Source of the DNA: CAZNTZ01 sp964576135
GTDB lineage: Bacteria > Pseudomonadota > Alphaproteobacteria > Rs-D84
Length of the DNA stretch: 12,391 bases
Direction: 5' to 3'
NCBI GenBank assembly: GCA_964576135.1
Contig: CAZNTZ010000019.1
Span: 1 to 12,391, forward strand
Shown here piece by piece: positions 6,709 through 12,391 of this stretch. The position numbers were made by a program, and so were the translations under genes. The notes under the pieces are model-generated. The model searched no databases. It was not told the DNA's origin and saw only the letters and a program-made list of their open reading frames with translations. How positions within the stretch are numbered: the stretch's first letter is position 1; every line of letters begins with the position of its first letter.

Positions 6709-6737
6709 TTTATGCTTTTATACATATAAATATTCAA
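6709..6737 (-). promoter_or_regulatory. Tentative dnaX promoter
   Basis: On the minus strand, TTGAAT (6732-6737) and CATAAA (6709-6714) are separated by 17 bases, about 70 bases before the dnaX ATG. The region is very AT-rich, so chance matches are likely. The 6641-6895 gap lies between divergent genes and must hold promoters in both directions. Confidence 0.3.
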
Positions 6738-6805
6738 CTTTTAATCTTTATAATTATAAAAAACCTTGAATTACTTTATATAGTTTCAATCTTAGGTTGC
6801 ATATA

Positions 6806-6834
6806 TTGACGAAATCAACAAAATCTTATATACA
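6806..6834 (+). promoter_or_regulatory. Sigma70-type promoter of the plus-strand hypothetical gene
   Basis: TTGACG (6806-6811, 5/6) and TATACA (6829-6834, 4/6) are separated by exactly 17 bases. Predicted start is about base 6841, giving a leader of about 55 nt before the ATG at 6896. The leader contains GGGATAAAATTCCC (6848-6861), a small inverted repeat that could fold or bind a regulator. Confidence 0.7.
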
Positions 6835-6895
6835 GAGATCTGACCCTGGGATAAAATTCCCAAAGGTTATACAAAACATATCAAGGAGAGAGAAA

Positions 6896-7246
6896 ATGCA
6901 AAATAATTTGCAAACAAAAGAAGTAGCTGTGCAAACGGGGCGTAAGTTTCGCGACGCAGAACAATTATGGTTTTGGTTTTTAACATGCAAAAATATAAGT
7001 TCAGACTTGAATAAAAACGCGATCGCTGGTCAAAGGATTTGTGACCCCATCGATATAGAAATAACAATTACTAAATTATACCTTTGTGGAAAACTTTCAA
7101 ACGAACAATTGACTGTTTTAAAAAATTTTGGGGACCGCAGGCGCGCCCCAAGTCAATATATATGGTCAGAAAATAAAGATGCGGCACTTTGGACCCAAGC
7201 CATGAATACAATTACAGATGCTGTTCAAATCAAAGGATGGATATAA
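6896..7246 (+). CDS. Small Trp-rich conserved-looking hypothetical protein
   Basis: 116 aa, cytosolic, no signal or membrane helix. The start at 6896 is chosen because AAGGAG lies 7 bases upstream. An in-frame TTG at 6797 lies before the promoter -35 and is rejected. The body has an aromatic LWFWFL (24-29), ICDPIDI (48-54), TKLYLCGKL (59-67), QLTVLKNFGDRRRAP (71-85) and ALWTQAMNTI (97-106), ending with Gly-Trp-Ile. The pattern W-x-W, C-D-P-x-D-I, L-Y-x-x-G-x-L, V-L-x-x-F-G, R-x-P, L-W-x-x-A-M resembles, from memory, small uncharacterised proteins in alphaproteobacteria. I know no assigned function. The helical make-up and charged patches suggest a small DNA- or protein-binding adaptor, but this is speculation. 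It is divergent from dnaX, has its own promoter, and is followed 9 bases later by a large hairpin. Confidence 0.75.
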   Translation: MQNNLQTKEVAVQTGRKFRDAEQLWFWFLTCKNISSDLNKNAIAGQRICDPIDIEITITKLYLCGKLSNEQLTVLKNFGDRRRAPSQYIWSENKDAALWTQAMNTITDAVQIKGWI

Positions 7247-7255
7247 ATAAAATCA

Positions 7256-7353
7256 AAAAGTATCAAAGATTGAATTATATCAGAAATTATAATTTTATTA
7301 GTTATTAACAAGCCTAGTTATTAAGGCAGAATAATTTAGTCTTTGATACTTTT
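7256..7353 (+). repeat. 23-bp inverted repeat (long hairpin) between the two plus-strand genes
   Basis: Arms 7256-7278 and 7331-7353. The outer 14 bp are perfect (AAAAGTATCAAAGA/TCTTTGATACTTTT). The next nine pair continuously in plus-strand RNA if two G-U wobbles (7270-7339 and 7272-7337) are allowed. The 52-base loop holds a direct repeat TAGTTATTAA (7299-7308, 7315-7324) and a small nested stem GCCT/AGGC (7312-7315, 7324-7327). It starts 9 bases after the upstream stop codon, and four T end the arm, so it may terminate or process the upstream mRNA. No target-site duplication flanks it. Confidence 0.8.
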
Positions 7354-7370
7354 GTAAGTAAACATAAAAG
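7343..7370 (+). promoter_or_regulatory. Possible promoter of the papain-like gene, inside the hairpin arm
   Basis: TTGATA (7343-7348, 5/6) lies in the right arm of the inverted repeat, and TAAAAG (7365-7370, 4/6) follows after 16 bases. The -10 ends 7 bases before ATG, so any transcript from it would be nearly leaderless. The start codon has only a weak AAAAG as ribosome-binding site. The weak -10 makes this a tentative call. Confidence 0.35.
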
Positions 7371-7377
7371 AATTAAA

Positions 7378-7722
7378 ATGAAAATAATAATTGGTTTTAC
7401 ATATAAAACCTCAAAGATTATTCCACGTTTATTTTGCCACCGTTTTCGACATTGCGCAGTTATAATTAAAAAAAATAAAAAATACATAATGTTCCAAGTT
7501 GGATCAGGAAAAATAAATTTGATAAGTTTAAAATTTCGCGATTTAAAAATACTGGAACAATACGGTTGGATATTCTTAACAAAAGATGTTTTACAATTAA
7601 AACAAAATTTAAAACTTTATCAAAAATGTACATGTGTTAAATTTGCAAAGAAAATCATTGGAATAAAAAATCCGCTGGTTTTTACACCATACGGACTTTA
7701 TCGGTTACTTAATCGATTATAA
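7378..7722 (+). CDS. Probable permuted papain-like (LRAT/NlpC-type) protein
   Basis: 114 aa, Lys-rich, very AT-rich codons. A beta-type N-terminal half has RFRHCAVII (22-30) followed by YIMFQVG (36-42). A C-terminal block has TCVKFAKKIIGI (85-96) and VFTPYGLYRLL (101-111). A His after a strand (His25) followed about 60 residues later by a Cys at the start of a helix (Cys86) is the order seen in circularly permuted papain-like folds (LRAT, YiiX groups: H...NCxxF). In classical NlpC/P60 the Cys comes first. Such proteins are amidases, thiol peptidases or acyltransferases. Here the substrate is unknown and no signal peptide is seen, so it would act in the cytosol unless exported otherwise. It might be a phage or mobile-element relic. 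It ends in a terminator overlapping its stop codon and is convergent with yidC. Assignment rests on motif order only. Confidence 0.65.
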   Translation: MKIIIGFTYKTSKIIPRLFCHRFRHCAVIIKKNKKYIMFQVGSGKINLISLKFRDLKILEQYGWIFLTKDVLQLKQNLKLYQKCTCVKFAKKIIGIKNPLVFTPYGLYRLLNRL

Positions 7723-7740
7723 ATAATCGTTTTATTATTT
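7711..7740 (+). terminator. Intrinsic terminator of the papain-like gene
   Basis: Perfect 7-bp stem CGATTAT-AA-ATAATCG (7714-7729) followed by TTTTATTATTT on the plus strand. The stop TAA (7720-7722) forms the top of the hairpin. No T-run follows in the minus direction, so it serves the plus-strand gene. It separates this gene from the convergent yidC, whose stop is at 7735-7737. Confidence 0.55.
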
Positions 7741-9291
7741 AACCTTTTTAATAATATACATTTGAAGTATACCGAACATATTAGATACAGCCCAATAAAG
7801 AACTAATCCAGCAGGCATCCATGCAAACATAATTGTGAATATAATCGGCATCCACTTCATTGCTCTTTGCATCTGCGCAGCAGAACCTTCGCCAGAAGCA
7901 TTTGTACTGGCTGATTGTAATTTCTGTTGCCACCACATAGTTATTCCCATCAATACAGGCAATATGAAATATGGATCCATAACAGATAAATCGCTGATCC
8001 ATAAAAATCCAGCCATACGCATTGGTACAGAAATCAAGAGTGCTTTATAAAGTGCAAAGAAAATTGGAATCTGCAAAAGCATTGGCAAACATCCAGACAT
8101 CGGGCTTGTCTTACTTGTCTGATAAAGGCGCAACATTTCTTGTTGCATGCGTACTTTATCATTTGCATAAAGTTTCTGAATACGTTGCATTTCTGGCTGC
8201 ATTTTTTGCATTGCTGCCATACTTGTATAAGACTTTCTTGTCAGTGGCCACATCAAAAATCGCAAACCAATTGTAAGCAGTATTATCGCAACACCGTAAT
8301 TTCCAACCAATGCAAACAAAGCATTCAATGCCGCAAGGAATGGACGTGCCAAAAACCAAAACCAACCATAATCTATGGTTTGATCAATTCCAGATATATG
8401 TGTCAAAGCGGCTTGTAAATCTGATTGATTTTTTGGACCAGCATATATTTTGGTTGAAAATTCACTGGTCTTTCCGGCAGCGACCTGAACAGTTGCAGCC
8501 GCAGCATCCGCTTGGAAAGATGAACTATCTTGTGAATGTTTCATACGAATTGTTTGATCTGGTGCAGACATTTTTAAAACGGTTTGCCAATATTGTTCTT
8601 CGAATCCAACAAAACCACTTGATGCTTGCCATACATATGATTTCTTTTCAATCTTCTTCCAAGATTTACGTTCTATACCATCATCAACCATTGCGATACC
8701 ACCAGTTGCAACAGCGACTGTTTTATTTTTAACTGCTTCTTGTTTAATACGTGCATACGGGGCAATACCAATATCATGATTACCCGTATTCTTTACAGTG
8801 TCATTTACGGAAATTACATAACCATCTGTCGAAATATTGCGTGTGAATTCAACACCATCAGCATTTCTCCAAACCATTTTATCGCCAATTTTCTTCCAAA
8901 CAGTACCGGCGGTTGGCGCACTTGTTCCATTCGCAACAAACCCAACTTCGACAAAATCACTTGGTTTCTCAAGCAACTTTATATTTAAAGAATCAGGTTT
9001 AATTTCTGCCTTGAAATCTTTTAAAACAAATTTATTAATTCTTAAACCTTGGACATAAGCAATAACTTTATCTGAATCCAACTTTGTAACCGGGACTTTT
9101 GACACATCTTCGGATATCACTGGTGTTTTATCAATAACAACTGTTGGGGCTGGTTTTGACCAAATACTGAATGCCCACATACCCATTAATATCAGAACTA
9201 ACCACCAAATAAAATTTGATTGTTTTTTTGAACCACTTGCCGCAAATTTTTGAAAACCACTCTGATTGTCATTATCTAAATATTTAACCAT
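7735..9291 (-). CDS. yidC: Membrane protein insertase YidC
   Basis: 518 aa with the ATG at 9289-9291. This start shares its A with the lspA stop (TAATG) and has GGAA upstream; a longer in-frame start lies inside lspA and is unlikely. YidC inserts inner-membrane proteins alone or with SecYEG. Layout: TM1 about 28-44, large periplasmic P1 beta domain about 60-305 (Trp-rich strands such as VWKKIGDKMVWRN), then the five-helix core. The core has YGVAIILLTIGLRFLMWPLTRKS (332-354) with the hydrophilic-groove Arg344, the coiled cytoplasmic hairpin (355-397), SPMSGCLPMLLQIPIFFALYKAL (396-418), LPVLMGITMWWQQK (444-457) and the last helices from 480, ending in a basic KKVK. It is a little shorter than many proteobacterial YidC. 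The usual rpmH-rnpA-yidD neighbours are absent, and it is coupled to lspA. Confidence 0.95.
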   Translation of the reverse strand: MVKYLDNDNQSGFQKFAASGSKKQSNFIWWLVLILMGMWAFSIWSKPAPTVVIDKTPVISEDVSKVPVTKLDSDKVIAYVQGLRINKFVLKDFKAEIKPDSLNIKLLEKPSDFVEVGFVANGTSAPTAGTVWKKIGDKMVWRNADGVEFTRNISTDGYVISVNDTVKNTGNHDIGIAPYARIKQEAVKNKTVAVATGGIAMVDDGIERKSWKKIEKKSYVWQASSGFVGFEEQYWQTVLKMSAPDQTIRMKHSQDSSSFQADAAAATVQVAAGKTSEFSTKIYAGPKNQSDLQAALTHISGIDQTIDYGWFWFLARPFLAALNALFALVGNYGVAIILLTIGLRFLMWPLTRKSYTSMAAMQKMQPEMQRIQKLYANDKVRMQQEMLRLYQTSKTSPMSGCLPMLLQIPIFFALYKALLISVPMRMAGFLWISDLSVMDPYFILPVLMGITMWWQQKLQSASTNASGEGSAAQMQRAMKWMPIIFTIMFAWMPAGLVLYWAVSNMFGILQMYIIKKVK

Positions 9292-9806
9292 TACTTTTTC
9301 CTTTTTATAAACAAACTTAATATGTATAAGATAACACCGACAGAAATACAAACATCAGCCACATTAAATGCTGGCCAATGTAATTTATCAATATGAAAGT
9401 CTAAGAAATCTATGACAGCACCAAAACGAATACGATCAATTAAGTTTCCAAGTGCACCACCAATAATCAATGATAATGCTATTCTTTCGATTTTCTCAGA
9501 TGTACGAAAGAACAAATTATGAGCCAAGAATCCGATTATAAAACCTGTACCAATCACAATAATCATTGGTGCAGCCTCACCCAGACTGCGGAACATTGAA
9601 AAACTTGTCCCTGGATTCCATGTGAAAACAATATTAAAAAAGTTCGTAACCCTTGAAACCATATAAGGCCCAGGAATAATTTGCCATGCATCACCGCTTA
9701 TTGGTACGTTGTGTATCAACATATACATCAACCCACTTTTTGTAATTTGATCCAAAATAATAACCAAAAAAATATAAAACAATGAATAAAGTATTGTTTT
9801 TTTCAT
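9291..9806 (-). CDS. lspA: Prolipoprotein signal peptidase LspA (signal peptidase II)
   Basis: 171 aa with ATG at 9804-9806, where AAGGA lies 7 bases upstream. A longer in-frame start begins upstream of this ribosome-binding site and over the promoter -10, so it is rejected. LspA is an inner-membrane aspartyl protease that removes the signal peptide before the lipidated Cys of prolipoproteins. Four membrane helices are visible (about 5-28, 78-100, 106-122, 151-168). Family motifs: LDQITK (18-23), WNPGTSFS (63-70, variant of NxGxAFS), GGALGNLIDR (116-125), VIDFLDF (131-137) and FNVADVCIS (147-155). Asp133 and Asp151 are the expected catalytic pair, and Asn121 is the conserved active-site Asn. 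It ends TAATG into yidC. Its likely local client is the OmpA-domain lipoprotein encoded at 3870-4607. Confidence 0.95.
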   Translation of the reverse strand: MKKTILYSLFYIFLVIILDQITKSGLMYMLIHNVPISGDAWQIIPGPYMVSRVTNFFNIVFTWNPGTSFSMFRSLGEAAPMIIVIGTGFIIGFLAHNLFFRTSEKIERIALSLIIGGALGNLIDRIRFGAVIDFLDFHIDKLHWPAFNVADVCISVGVILYILSLFIKRKK

Positions 9807-9835
9807 AGCAATTTCCTTTGTCCAGCAGCATAGCA

Positions 9836-9844
9836 ATTATAACA
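9836..9844 (-). promoter_or_regulatory. Extended -10 promoter of lspA-yidC
   Basis: The minus strand has TGTTATAAT (TGnTATAAT) just downstream of the antiporter terminator. No good -35 lies 17 bases further upstream (TTTTAT). Predicted 5' UTR is about 22-24 nt and includes the AAAGGA ribosome-binding site of lspA. Confidence 0.6.
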
Positions 9845-9860
9845 CGCAAAAGCAAATTAT

Positions 9861-9891
9861 AAAAAATCCGGCAAAATTGCCGGATTTTTTT
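9861..9891 (-). terminator. Intrinsic terminator of the rsmA-antiporter unit
   Basis: Perfect stem TCCGGCAA-AA-TTGCCGGA (9867-9884) with six T following on the minus strand (9866-9861) and a T-tract on the plus strand as well, so it can work in both directions. It starts 12 bases after the antiporter stop codon and precedes the lspA promoter. Confidence 0.93.
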
Positions 9892-9903
9892 CTGACCAAC
9901 ACT

Positions 9904-11601
9904 TTATTTTAATATTTCAGCAAGTTTAGAATAATTATCTTTGCGCAAATTATCAATTGCATCATCAATTTTAATTTTATTTACACCAATTGATTCTAAC
10001 AATTCATGACCCAACATAAATGAAGATTCAATTGTTTCTGGTAATGCAATTTTTGCACCTTCGTTTGCGAGTATTCCTGCTTCGGATAAATTTCTTGCAC
10101 GTGCAAATATTTTTACACTTTTCGAAACACGACGTACCGCACGCACAGCACCTTTTTGGGCAGTTGCATTATCAAGTGCAACAACTACCGCACGAGTCTT
10201 ACCACGTGTTAAACCAACACTGGATAAAACATCATCATTTCGCGAATCACCATAAAATACATTATATCCTTGTTCCCGTCCAACAACTACTACATCAACA
10301 TTCATATCCAATGCCGCATAAGGAATGTTTTGTGTTTGCAATAATTTAGCAATTGTTTTTCCAACACGACCGAAACCGCAAATTATAATTTCTGGTTTTA
10401 TCACAGATTCTTGTTCATTTATCTTTCTGGCATGTTCATTCGAAAACAATTTGCCAGACGAATAAAGTTTGTCATAAATTGCGACTAATATTGGTGTTAT
10501 CATCATCGAAACAACTATTATGGCCATCAAAATTTCTGCATGTGGCAAAGGTATTGATTCAATCTTATCCATTTTCATAGTTTGTAAAATCAACAATCCA
10601 AATTCACCCCCCTGGGCAAGAATCAAGGCGATACAGAAAGCTTCTCTTGATAAAACACCACGAACACGGGCAACCATATAAATCGCAGCAAATTTAATAA
10701 TTACAAGCCCTGCAACACCCGCAGCAACCAGCCATAAATTTTCATTCAATAATTCCAAGTTCAAACCAATACCAAGTGCAATAAAAAAGAATGACAAAAA
10801 TAAAATCTGGTAAGGAGCAATATCAGCCTGAATCTGTGTTCTATAAATAGTTTCAGATAAAATCATACCGGCCAAGAATGCGCCCATTGCGGGTGGCAAA
10901 CCAATCCATGCCAAAGCAAATGCAAACAAAATAATTACCAACAATACCGCAAGCAAAAATGCCTCTCGTGATTTTAATTTTGAAACAAGTTTCAGCAAAG
11001 GGTTTATTAAAAGCTTAGAAACAATTACAACACCAAATATAAGTCCAATAGATAAAACCAAAACGTCAATTAATTCACCACCCAAATTAAAAGTTCGACC
11101 TGCAAAAATTGGGAGCATAGCCAAAAGTGGAATTGACAATAAATCTTGGAATAATAAAATAGAGAATGTCTGGCGACCCATATTTGATTGTAATTCATTT
11201 CGATCTGCCAACAATTGTAAATCACTGCTGGTACTTGACATTGCCAGCATCAATGACACCATAATTACACCCATGATTGTCCAAGTTGTTATACCAAATA
11301 AAATCGGGAATAACATAACAGCAACCATTAAAACCTGAGCGGCACCGAAACCGAAAATCGTGTGTTTCATTTGCCACAGACGTTTCATATTCAGTTCCAA
11401 TCCCATAGTGAACCATAGAAATATAATTCCAAGCTCTCCGAGGAAATTCCATATTTCTGATAATTGCCATAAACCCATCACGTGTGGGCCTACGATAACA
11501 CCTGCAATTAAAAATGCCAGTAAGGTTCCAACACGGGCCAAGCGCAATAAAAACACAAGACCAAACGCTATCCCCAAAAATATAAGAATGGAAGTATTCA
11601 T
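9904..11601 (-). CDS. Kef-type K+/H+ antiporter (CPA2) with C-terminal TrkA-N domain
   Basis: 565 aa. Residues 1-380 form a multi-helix CPA2 cation/proton exchange domain: LIAGVIVGPH (31-40), TMGLEL (65-70), SSTSSDLQLLADRNEL (122-137), GRQTFSILLFQDLLSIPLLA (142-161, with the Gln-Asp pair at 152-153 in the transport core), LPPAMGAFLAGMILSE (235-250), and AQGGEFGLLIL (329-339). Residues 403-520 form a TrkA-N/RCK Rossmann domain with GFGRVG (409-414), an acidic residue at the end of strand 2 (Asp432) favouring NAD(H), and YGDSRNDDVL (450-459). Family role: potassium efflux with proton entry, in KefB/C gated by glutathione adducts. The KefC regulatory loop HALESD aligns here with TQIQAD (255-260), so glutathione gating may differ. 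ATG has AGGAG 7 bases upstream, 25 nt after rsmA. An extended -10 at the rsmA stop may give extra transcription. No KefF/KefG-like partner is present. Confidence 0.9.
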   Translation of the reverse strand: MNTSILIFLGIAFGLVFLLRLARVGTLLAFLIAGVIVGPHVMGLWQLSEIWNFLGELGIIFLWFTMGLELNMKRLWQMKHTIFGFGAAQVLMVAVMLFPILFGITTWTIMGVIMVSLMLAMSSTSSDLQLLADRNELQSNMGRQTFSILLFQDLLSIPLLAMLPIFAGRTFNLGGELIDVLVLSIGLIFGVVIVSKLLINPLLKLVSKLKSREAFLLAVLLVIILFAFALAWIGLPPAMGAFLAGMILSETIYRTQIQADIAPYQILFLSFFFIALGIGLNLELLNENLWLVAAGVAGLVIIKFAAIYMVARVRGVLSREAFCIALILAQGGEFGLLILQTMKMDKIESIPLPHAEILMAIIVVSMMITPILVAIYDKLYSSGKLFSNEHARKINEQESVIKPEIIICGFGRVGKTIAKLLQTQNIPYAALDMNVDVVVVGREQGYNVFYGDSRNDDVLSSVGLTRGKTRAVVVALDNATAQKGAVRAVRRVSKSVKIFARARNLSEAGILANEGAKIALPETIESSFMLGHELLESIGVNKIKIDDAIDNLRKDNYSKLAEILK

Positions 11602-11625
11602 TTTTCTCTCTCCTGTGACTTTGTA

Positions 11626-11634
11626 ATTATATCA
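11626..11634 (-). promoter_or_regulatory. Possible extended -10 promoter for the antiporter, over the rsmA stop codon
   Basis: TGATATAAT on the minus strand matches TGnTATAAT exactly, with the rsmA TAA (11627-11629) inside it. No -35 is seen. It would give a leader of about 17 nt containing the AGGAG ribosome-binding site. The same nonamer precedes the Cys-rich exported protein gene. Confidence 0.4.
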
Positions 11635-12391
11635 TAATTTTTGATGCAATTTCGGCAAATTTTTCAGGATATAATTCTTCGGCCCTTTCTGTACCTTTTA
11701 AACCAAAATCTACCCAATTCACCGATGGTAAAATACCACGAATCATTTTGCGACGCTGACCAAATAAAATCGCGGTCAGTTTTTCAATTTTTTCCAAATC
11801 ATTAATCAAAACAGTTTTCGGTAAAATTTGAACAACCGAACTTTGAACCTTTGGCCTTGGAACAAAAGCGGTATTTGGTACATCAAAAATAATTTTTGCA
11901 TTTGCAACCAATGAAGTTAAAACTGACAACCGACCATATTGTTTATCACCGACACGTGCAACTATTCTTTCTGCTACTTCTCGCTGAAACATCAAAGTCA
12001 AAGATGATATATTGTTTAATTGATGCAGCCAACGAATCAATAATTCTGTTCCGACATTATATGGCAAATTAGAACAAATTGCGTATTGCCCCCCTTCAAA
12101 TTTAAATTTCAAAGCATCTGTATAAATTACTTCTAATTGACCGTTTGAAACACCAACAATTTCATCTAAAATCGGCTTAGTCGTTTTATCTTTTTCAATT
12201 GCGATAACATGTTTTGCCCCAACAGCTAATAAAGCCCGAGTAAGACCACCCGGCCCAGGCCCAACTTCGATAACTGTTGATTTCTCAATATTCGGAACAC
12301 TACGTGCAATTTTTCCAGTCAAATTCAAATCAAATAAAAAATTCTGACCCAATTGTTTTTTGGGTTCTAACCCGGCGCTGCGCATCATTTC
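11627..12391 (-). CDS. rsmA: 16S rRNA dimethyladenosine transferase RsmA/KsgA, 5' end beyond window
   Basis: About 254 codons are visible. The enzyme dimethylates A1518 and A1519 (E. coli numbering) in the 16S rRNA 3' hairpin during late 30S assembly. Positions counted from the ATG at 12386-12388: KKQLGQNFLFD (10-20), SAM motif I VIEVGPGPGGLT (39-50), Glu65 in AIEKD for the SAM ribose, motif IV SNLPYNVGT (106-114, Asn107-Leu-Pro-Tyr), FQREVAERI (134-142), GRLSV (152-156), VPRPKVQSSVV (176-186) and FGQRRKMIRGIL (209-220). Family members usually carry 10-20 residues before the Gly-Leu-x-x-Lys-Lys motif, and the frame stays open with a Glu codon to the window edge with no ribosome-binding site seen, so this Met is probably internal and the gene is cut. 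Followed by the antiporter after 25 nt. Confidence 0.95.
   Translation of the reverse strand, partial: EMMRSAGLEPKKQLGQNFLFDLNLTGKIARSVPNIEKSTVIEVGPGPGGLTRALLAVGAKHVIAIEKDKTTKPILDEIVGVSNGQLEVIYTDALKFKFEGGQYAICSNLPYNVGTELLIRWLHQLNNISSLTLMFQREVAERIVARVGDKQYGRLSVLTSLVANAKIIFDVPNTAFVPRPKVQSSVVQILPKTVLINDLEKIEKLTAILFGQRRKMIRGILPSVNWVDFGLKGTERAEELYPEKFAEIASKIMI

Noticed and set aside
6797..6895. TTG start for the small plus-strand hypothetical gene
   Set aside because: It lies upstream of the promoter -35/-10 pair, and the ATG at 6896 has a strong AAGGAG.
7256..7353. MITE or insertion-sequence remnant
   Set aside because: Terminal repeats are present but no target-site duplication flanks them, and the mismatch pattern favours an RNA hairpin.
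9292..9351. Longer start for YidC inside lspA
   Set aside because: It would overlap lspA by 61 bases; the ATG at 9291 is stop-coupled and has a GGA ribosome-binding site.
9807..9836. Longer start for LspA
   Set aside because: It covers the ribosome-binding site and reaches the -10 box; the Met at 9806 followed by Lys-Lys fits a signal-like N-terminus.
1..12391. CRISPR array, integrase, or toxin-antitoxin pair
   Set aside because: No regularly spaced repeats, no integrase or transposase motifs, and no recognisable toxin/antitoxin pair were seen on either strand.

Overview
The window comes from an AT-rich, LPS-producing Gram-negative bacterium. Two lipid-A/fatty-acid genes (lpxD, fabZ), a periplasmic Skp/OmpH chaperone, LspA, YidC and a Kef-type antiporter show the two-membrane envelope. 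Protein style (compact DnaX ending in a Phe-Ala-Gly-Ser-Glu-Ile tail, a pilin leader reading Gly-Arg-Ser-Met-Ile-Glu, a conserved small Trp-rich protein) suggests an uncultured alphaproteobacterium, perhaps one of the gut-associated lineages. That placement is recollection and inference, not a database result. The code is standard: UGA ends the pilin gene and the tRNA-Trp has anticodon CCA.

Layout from right to left, the main transcription direction (minus strand). rsmA (5' end beyond the window) and a Kef-type K+/H+ antiporter, closed by a strong terminator at 9861-9891. Then lspA-yidC, joined by a TAATG overlap and driven by an extended -10 promoter. Then a small plus-strand island (6.8-7.7 kb) with two short AT-rich genes, separated by a long RNA-type inverted repeat: a Trp-rich conserved hypothetical and a probable permuted papain-like (LRAT/NlpC-type) protein. 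Then dnaX, a type IV pilin-like gene, an OmpA-domain lipoprotein gene (ATGA overlap with the pilin) and skp/ompH, closed by a GC-rich terminator. Then a monocistronic gene for a cysteine-rich exported protein with its own promoter and terminator. Last, lpxD-fabZ with its own near-consensus promoter, and a partial tRNA-Trp.

Most of the window serves envelope construction: lipid A acylation (LpxD), hydroxyacyl-ACP dehydration (FabZ), outer-membrane protein chaperoning (Skp), lipoprotein maturation (LspA, which would process the OmpA-domain lipoprotein), inner-membrane insertion (YidC) and ion homeostasis (Kef). Housekeeping genes (rsmA, dnaX, tRNA-Trp) are interleaved in a non-classical order: skp is split from lpxD-fabZ, and neither bamA nor lpxA is beside them.

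The best candidates for new biology are the translationally coupled pilin/OmpA-lipoprotein pair placed behind dnaX, the Cys-rich exported orphan, the plus-strand island with its 23-bp hairpin, and promoters whose -10 boxes sit only 7-9 nt from the start codon, predicting leaderless mRNAs.
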